A stretch of 34,773 nt of DNA from Bacillota bacterium. GTDB lineage: Bacteria; Bacillota; Ch66. The notes beneath the pieces are model-generated. The model was not told the origin of the DNA and made no database searches. It saw only the letters and a list, made by a program, of their open reading frames with translations. The DNA lies in assembly GCA_013178045.1 (NCBI GenBank), contig JABLXP010000018.1, positions 1 through 34,773 on the forward strand. The letters are read 5' to 3'. Below, piece by piece: positions 31,311 through 34,773 of this stretch (the first letter of the stretch is position 1; each line of letters opens with the position of its first letter). The position numbers and the translations under genes were made by a program.

Positions 31311-31479
31311 AAAAAAGGGGAAGTGGTTTTGATTATCACCACCCCCACTGTGGTCGGCAGGACGATTATTGCTCACTTAGGTTCCATTGAGCCAGATATT
31401 CTCGTATTCTCGGGCAGTCCCCGTTAGTGGTGACTTTCTCCACCACCCGGTGACTATTTTCACCGGTTCTACTTCCCCT
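31311..31479 (-). ncRNA. Structured RNA candidate between the two activator genes
   Basis: On the minus strand a 9-bp closing helix (AGGGGAAGU with ACUUCCCCU, 31479-31471 and 31324-31316) encloses at least four further stems: CCGGUGA/UCACCGG (31466-31447), GUGGUG/CACCAC (31446-31427), GGAC/GUCC with adjacent CGG/CCG, and GCUCA/UGAGC. The closing helix is followed directly by UUUUUU. The 5' strand of the closing helix includes the stop codon of the upstream activator gene, so the RNA may be a 3'-UTR product or an elaborate terminator. I do not recognise an Rfam family with confidence. Confidence 0.55.
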
Positions 31480-33544
31480 CCGTTAGTCGGTAAGACTTAA
31501 TCTTTTTAACGACTGTGGAATGATCCACCCCAAGAAGCCTGGCGGCAGCCCGAAGGCTTTTCCCTCGCGCGAGCGCCATTGACAGTAACTGCCTTTCTAC
31601 CAGTTCACATCCCTGCCGCAAAGGGATCAGGGCACACACCTTGATCGGCATATCTGCTGTATTGGCACTTACTTCTCTGGGTTCCAACCCGAGCACATCG
31701 TCCTCATTGGTCAACACCAGTCGCTCGACAAAATTTTGCAGTTCGCGAACATTACCTGGCCAGCGGTAATTGACAAACCATTGGAGTAATTCAGAAGAAA
31801 ACCGTTTTCTTAAACCATACTGCTGGTTGTACTTTTTCAGGAAAAACATGGCCAGGGGAACAATGTCCTCCTTGCGCTCTCTCAGGGCGGGTATGCGGAT
31901 AGGAATCACATTGATCCGATAGTATAAGTCAGCTCGAAACTTCTTGTCCCTGACCAGGGCAAATAAGTCCCGATTCGAGGTAGCGATGATCCGGACATTC
32001 AGTTTAATCGGCTGGTTTCCTCCGACCCGGTAGATTTGCCGTTCCTGGAGGGCACGTAAGAGCTTTACCTGCAGGTTTAAAGGGAGTTCGCATACCTCAT
32101 CCAGTAACAACGTACCACCATTGGCCAGTTCAAACAGACCTATTTTCCCCCCAGCATTGGCCCCGGTGAAGGCCCCTTTTTCATAACCAAATAACTCGGA
32201 TTCCAATAGCAGCTCTGGGATTGCCCCGCAGTTAATCGCGACAAATGGCCCTTCTTTACGCAAGCTGTTCTGGTGGATCAGTTTGGCCACCACTTCCTTA
32301 CCCACCCCTGATTCGCCGGTGATCAGGATAGTGGCCTCCGATTTCGCCACCATGGCTGCCAGGTGAATTTGTTTCTTCATCTCAGGGCTAACAATTACGA
32401 CATCATCATTCCGCTGGATATTACGCAATTGGGCAAGTTCCATTTCATATTTTTGGGAAATTGCTTTAATCCGTTCGACCTCCTCTTGCACCCGACTCAA
32501 TTCCGTCATGTCCCGAATATTCGTGACTACCCGAACAATATCTCCCTTTTCATCAAAAACAGGTACACTTGTGGAGACAGTTTGTCTATTATTGACCAGA
32601 GTTTGGGCCAGAGATACCGTTCGTTTTTCCTGCAATGTCCTCAAGGTGGCCGAAACGTCAAACAACCCGGTATTAAGTAAATCTTCCACGCGCCGGCCGA
32701 CCAACTGACTCGCGTCCCGCTCCAGCAATTTCTCCAGGGCAGAGTTTACCCGGAGGATCACCCCGTGGCCATCGGTGACGACGATCCCATCATAGGTGAC
32801 ATCAAGAATGGTTTCCAGTTCTCGATACAATTGTTTCACGGTGTTCAATTCACTGTGGAGGGAATCAAGTTCCGATAAACTCTGAAAAATTGCTACCCCG
32901 CCAATGATTTTTCCGTCCCGGTAGATCGGGCTACGATTCGTCACGATCGTTTTGCCCGTAATATTGGTCTTTACCCCGTATTCGGGAATCCCCGTTTCGA
33001 TCACCCGCATTAACGTCGTCTCTGGAAAGACTTCCGTCACAATACTACCCACCGCGTATTCGCGGGATACTCCTCTAATCTCTTCAGCGCTCCGGTTCAT
33101 GTGGGTGATCAGACCATGTTGATTGACGGCCACAATGCCGCTTTGGGCCGCTTCGAAAAGCGCACTCAGGAATTCCCCATTGGCTTCAATATTGCTCAGG
33201 GCAAATTCTAATAAGGTGGCCTTATTAATCACCCCCAGAATTGTTTCACCCTCAGAGATCACGATCCAGGATTGCGGTAGCCGGATTACCTCTTCCACAA
33301 GCAAATCTACTCGCACCCTGGCCCAATCGCTCTGCATAATATCTTTTACCAGGAGATTTTTTTGGCCAAAGGCGGCATAGAAATCGTCTTTCGTCACAAT
33401 GCCGAGAAAACATCCCGCCTGGTCGAGCACTATCCCGGCGTCACGTCGATTCTTGACCAGCGTGGCATGAACACTTTCAACGGGATCATCGGGTCGGAAA
33501 CTCAAGTATATTGGGGGAACCAATTTTCTCAGGTCATGTCGCAC
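31469..33544 (-). CDS. Sigma-54-dependent activator with CBS pair and two PAS domains
   Basis: A ~691-residue enhancer-binding protein. Residues ~1-115 are a CBS-domain pair (DAGIVLDQAGCFLGIVTKDD ... WIVISEGETILGVINKATLL), which usually binds adenine nucleotides. PAS domains follow at ~125-235 and ~245-355, then a short coiled coil. The AAA+ domain (~375-610) has Walker A GESGVGKE, the GAFTGA loop, Walker B LLLDEVCELPL and RWPGNVRELQNF, and a Fis-type HTH ends the protein (AAARLLGVDHSTVVKKI). GTG 33544 is the start: ACAGGGGG is just upstream and it begins 19 bases after the crotonase stop. The longer open frame to 33991 overlaps the crotonase gene and reads as a shadow. Co-transcription with a crotonase suggests it senses a CoA intermediate or energy state. 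Confidence 0.9.
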   Translation of the reverse strand: MRHDLRKLVPPIYLSFRPDDPVESVHATLVKNRRDAGIVLDQAGCFLGIVTKDDFYAAFGQKNLLVKDIMQSDWARVRVDLLVEEVIRLPQSWIVISEGETILGVINKATLLEFALSNIEANGEFLSALFEAAQSGIVAVNQHGLITHMNRSAEEIRGVSREYAVGSIVTEVFPETTLMRVIETGIPEYGVKTNITGKTIVTNRSPIYRDGKIIGGVAIFQSLSELDSLHSELNTVKQLYRELETILDVTYDGIVVTDGHGVILRVNSALEKLLERDASQLVGRRVEDLLNTGLFDVSATLRTLQEKRTVSLAQTLVNNRQTVSTSVPVFDEKGDIVRVVTNIRDMTELSRVQEEVERIKAISQKYEMELAQLRNIQRNDDVVIVSPEMKKQIHLAAMVAKSEATILITGESGVGKEVVAKLIHQNSLRKEGPFVAINCGAIPELLLESELFGYEKGAFTGANAGGKIGLFELANGGTLLLDEVCELPLNLQVKLLRALQERQIYRVGGNQPIKLNVRIIATSNRDLFALVRDKKFRADLYYRINVIPIRIPALRERKEDIVPLAMFFLKKYNQQYGLRKRFSSELLQWFVNYRWPGNVRELQNFVERLVLTNEDDVLGLEPREVSANTADMPIKVCALIPLRQGCELVERQLLSMALARGKSLRAAARLLGVDHSTVVKKIKSYRLTEGK

Positions 33545-33563
33545 GGGTTTTCCCCCTGTCAAA

Positions 33564-34346
33564 TTAGCGGCCTTTGAACACCGGCTGCCTCTTTTCGAAC
33601 CAGGAATTGATGGCCTCTTTCTGATCCACGGTTCCATTGCAGAAAGTGGCTTGAACCTGTTCATAGTACAGTCCAGCCATTCGGCTGCTCTCCATCGCCA
33701 GATTAATGCCCTTTTTGGCCAGCCGCACTGCCACAGGAGGCATGGCGGCGATACGTTTGGCCAATCGCATGGTCTGTTCCATGAGCTGGTCATCCTCCAC
33801 CACCAACTCCACCAGGCCAATGACCCTGGCTTCTTCGGCATCAACTTCATCACAGGCAAGAATAAGTCTTTTCGCTTGCCCGGGGCCGACCAGTCGAGGA
33901 AGTCTGGTCGTCCCTCCCATGTCCGGGGAGAGACCAAACCTGACTTCGGGGAGGGAGATGCGGGCATTCCTGGCGGCCACTCTAATGTCACAGGCTAAAA
34001 TCAATTCTGTCCCTGACCCGATGCACTTCCCCTGAATAGCCGCGATCACCGGTAGCGGGAAATCTTCCCACTTATTATATACCGATTGCAGCCAGCCCAG
34101 ATGCTTCTGGGCAAATTCAGGGCTGACTGTACTGAGTTCCTTGAGGTCAATGCCCGCGGCAAAATGCTGACCAGCCGCATTAATGACTACCACCCTTACG
34201 TCATCCATCTCCTCGATCTCTCGCGCCGCCATTTCCATTTCTTTCCATACTTCAATGCCAAAAACATTAAATCTTTCTGGGCGATTCAAGGTAAGAATCG
34301 CGATTGGGCCTTCTTTGGCCACCAGCAGGTTTTTGTACTCAGCCAT
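33564..34346 (-). CDS. Crotonase-family protein, dienoyl-CoA isomerase-like
   Basis: A 260-residue crotonase-fold enzyme. It has an AGIDLKEL oxyanion-hole block, GSGTELILACDIR and SLPEVRFGLSPDMGGTTRLP. The two crotonase glutamate positions are kept. An aspartate eight residues after the second glutamate matches the third catalytic acid of delta3,5-delta2,4-dienoyl-CoA isomerase (ECH1), and AGIDL is also ECH1-like, so double-bond isomerisation is as likely as hydration. ATG 34346 follows CTAGGAGGGACAAGTT. It is first in an operon with the CBS-PAS activator and has a sigma-70-like promoter upstream. Confidence 0.88.
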   Translation of the reverse strand: MAEYKNLLVAKEGPIAILTLNRPERFNVFGIEVWKEMEMAAREIEEMDDVRVVVINAAGQHFAAGIDLKELSTVSPEFAQKHLGWLQSVYNKWEDFPLPVIAAIQGKCIGSGTELILACDIRVAARNARISLPEVRFGLSPDMGGTTRLPRLVGPGQAKRLILACDEVDAEEARVIGLVELVVEDDQLMEQTMRLAKRIAAMPPVAVRLAKKGINLAMESSRMAGLYYEQVQATFCNGTVDQKEAINSWFEKRQPVFKGR

Positions 34347-34407
34347 AACTTGTCCCTCCTAGATACCTTTATTTCTAATTGTAACATTACTATATCCTGA
34401 AGTTAAT

Positions 34408-34436
34408 ATCATATTGTCATTTGATGTAATTATCAA
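34408..34436 (-). promoter_or_regulatory. Sigma-70-type promoter of the crotonase-activator operon
   Basis: Minus strand TTGATA (34436-34431) and TATGAT (34413-34408) with 17-base spacing, start near 34401, ~55 bases before the crotonase ATG. Confidence 0.55.
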
Positions 34437-34471
34437 CTTATTTTTCCATATTCTCTTTTAACGGTGTAACC

Positions 34472-34492
34472 AATATACACAAAGTGTATATT
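34472..34492. promoter_or_regulatory. Perfect palindrome, operator candidate
   Basis: AATATACAC-AAA-GTGTATATT has 9-bp perfect arms. It lies 36 bases upstream of the sigma-70-like promoter of the minus-strand operon and 12 bases before a plus-strand sigma-54 promoter motif, so it could serve either. Confidence 0.55.
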
Positions 34493-34504
34493 TTTGACAC
34501 AATT

Positions 34505-34520
34505 TGGCACATCGATTGCT
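34505..34520 (+). promoter_or_regulatory. Perfect sigma-54 (-24/-12) promoter motif, plus strand
   Basis: TGGCAC-ATCGA-TTGCT is a full consensus match pointing right. The only gene downstream is on the opposite strand, so any transcript would be antisense to the 3' end of the flavoprotein gene. Confidence 0.55.
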
Positions 34521-34615
34521 TTTTCCATCATGGCACAAATCCAGAAGCTGTGCGCTTTTAAGGTTTAGTTTTTTGCATAAAATATCCTTTTTAGAAGCTT
34601 CCGCATGCGTTTACC

Positions 34616-34773
<158 letters not shown>

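Noticed and set aside
31311-31479. Assignment of the structured RNA to a known riboswitch (cobalamin, T-box, c-di-GMP, Moco)
   Set aside because: None of the hallmark conserved motifs of these classes could be recognised, and it starts at an upstream gene's stop codon and ends in a U-run well before the next gene.
33545-33991. 149-residue N-terminal extension of the CBS-PAS activator frame
   Set aside because: It overlaps the crotonase gene on the same strand in another frame, is Trp/Pro/Arg-rich like a shadow, and the GTG at 33544 has a clear ribosome binding site.
34530-34550. Second sigma-54 motif (TGGCAC followed by AAATCCAGAAGC)
   Set aside because: The -24 half is present but GC is not at the required distance.

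Overview
The window looks like a chromosomal segment of an anaerobic, moderately GC-rich Firmicute, probably a Peptococcaceae/Desulfotomaculia-type clostridium. The support is indirect: AGGAGG-type ribosome binding sites, frequent GTG and TTG starts, sigma-54 enhancer-dependent regulators with GAFTGA motifs, a SpoIID/LytB-domain protein, a clostridial-type 4-hydroxybutyryl-CoA dehydratase and clostridial insertion-sequence families. Nearly all genes are on the minus strand. No species can be named from the sequence alone.

Layout. (1) 1-2.5 kb is a graveyard of mobile elements: a frameshifted ISLre2-type transposase, the first 43 codons of an ISNCY-type transposase, and an IS110-type transposase fragment broken by an 8-bp tandem duplication and fused in frame to the tail of a HicB antitoxin. 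A tRNA-Pro(CGG) with its own promoter follows. (2) 2.7-7.6 kb is a TetR-regulated export operon (TetR, HlyD-type adaptor, two ABC ATPases, one ABC-2 permease) resembling ybiH-ybhGFSR, but with two separate ATPases. (3) 7.6-10.97 kb holds a remnant of an MtnA/eIF2B-type isomerase, a DrrAB-like ABC exporter pair and a diguanylate cyclase. (4) 10.97-12.2 kb is decayed DNA with several gene remnants. (5) 12.2-19 kb holds housekeeping or accessory genes: two metallo-hydrolase/zinc-ribbon proteins, a SpoIID-domain protein, a Fur-family regulator, a MATE transporter (the main plus-strand gene) and a DUF255/YyaL-type thioredoxin-domain protein.

(6) 19-34.4 kb is the most interesting part: an acyl-CoA catabolic island built around a 4-hydroxybutyryl-CoA dehydratase (AbfD-like), with two tandem 3-hydroxyacyl-CoA dehydrogenase paralogues, an SDR oxidoreductase, a FAS1-like/MaoC hydratase pair, two crotonase-family enzymes, a DUF6282 protein and an MBL hydrolase. 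Two sigma-54 activators lie upstream. I read a probable cascade. A crotonase plus CBS-PAS-PAS-AAA-HTH activator operon has a sigma-70-like promoter. A perfect -24/-12 promoter precedes the AcoR-like GAF-PAS-AAA-HTH activator. Two catabolic transcription units each carry a pair of closely related 17-bp dyads, about 34 bp apart, upstream of -24/-12 promoters. The island is partly decayed: a 4-hydroxybutyrate CoA-transferase start is frameshifted and truncated, one 3-hydroxyacyl-CoA dehydrogenase has lost its NAD-binding start, and an SDR tail and a gutted epimerase lie at deletion junctions. Between the two activator genes is a roughly 170-nt strongly structured RNA candidate. The window ends inside a GltD/NfnB-like flavoprotein gene.
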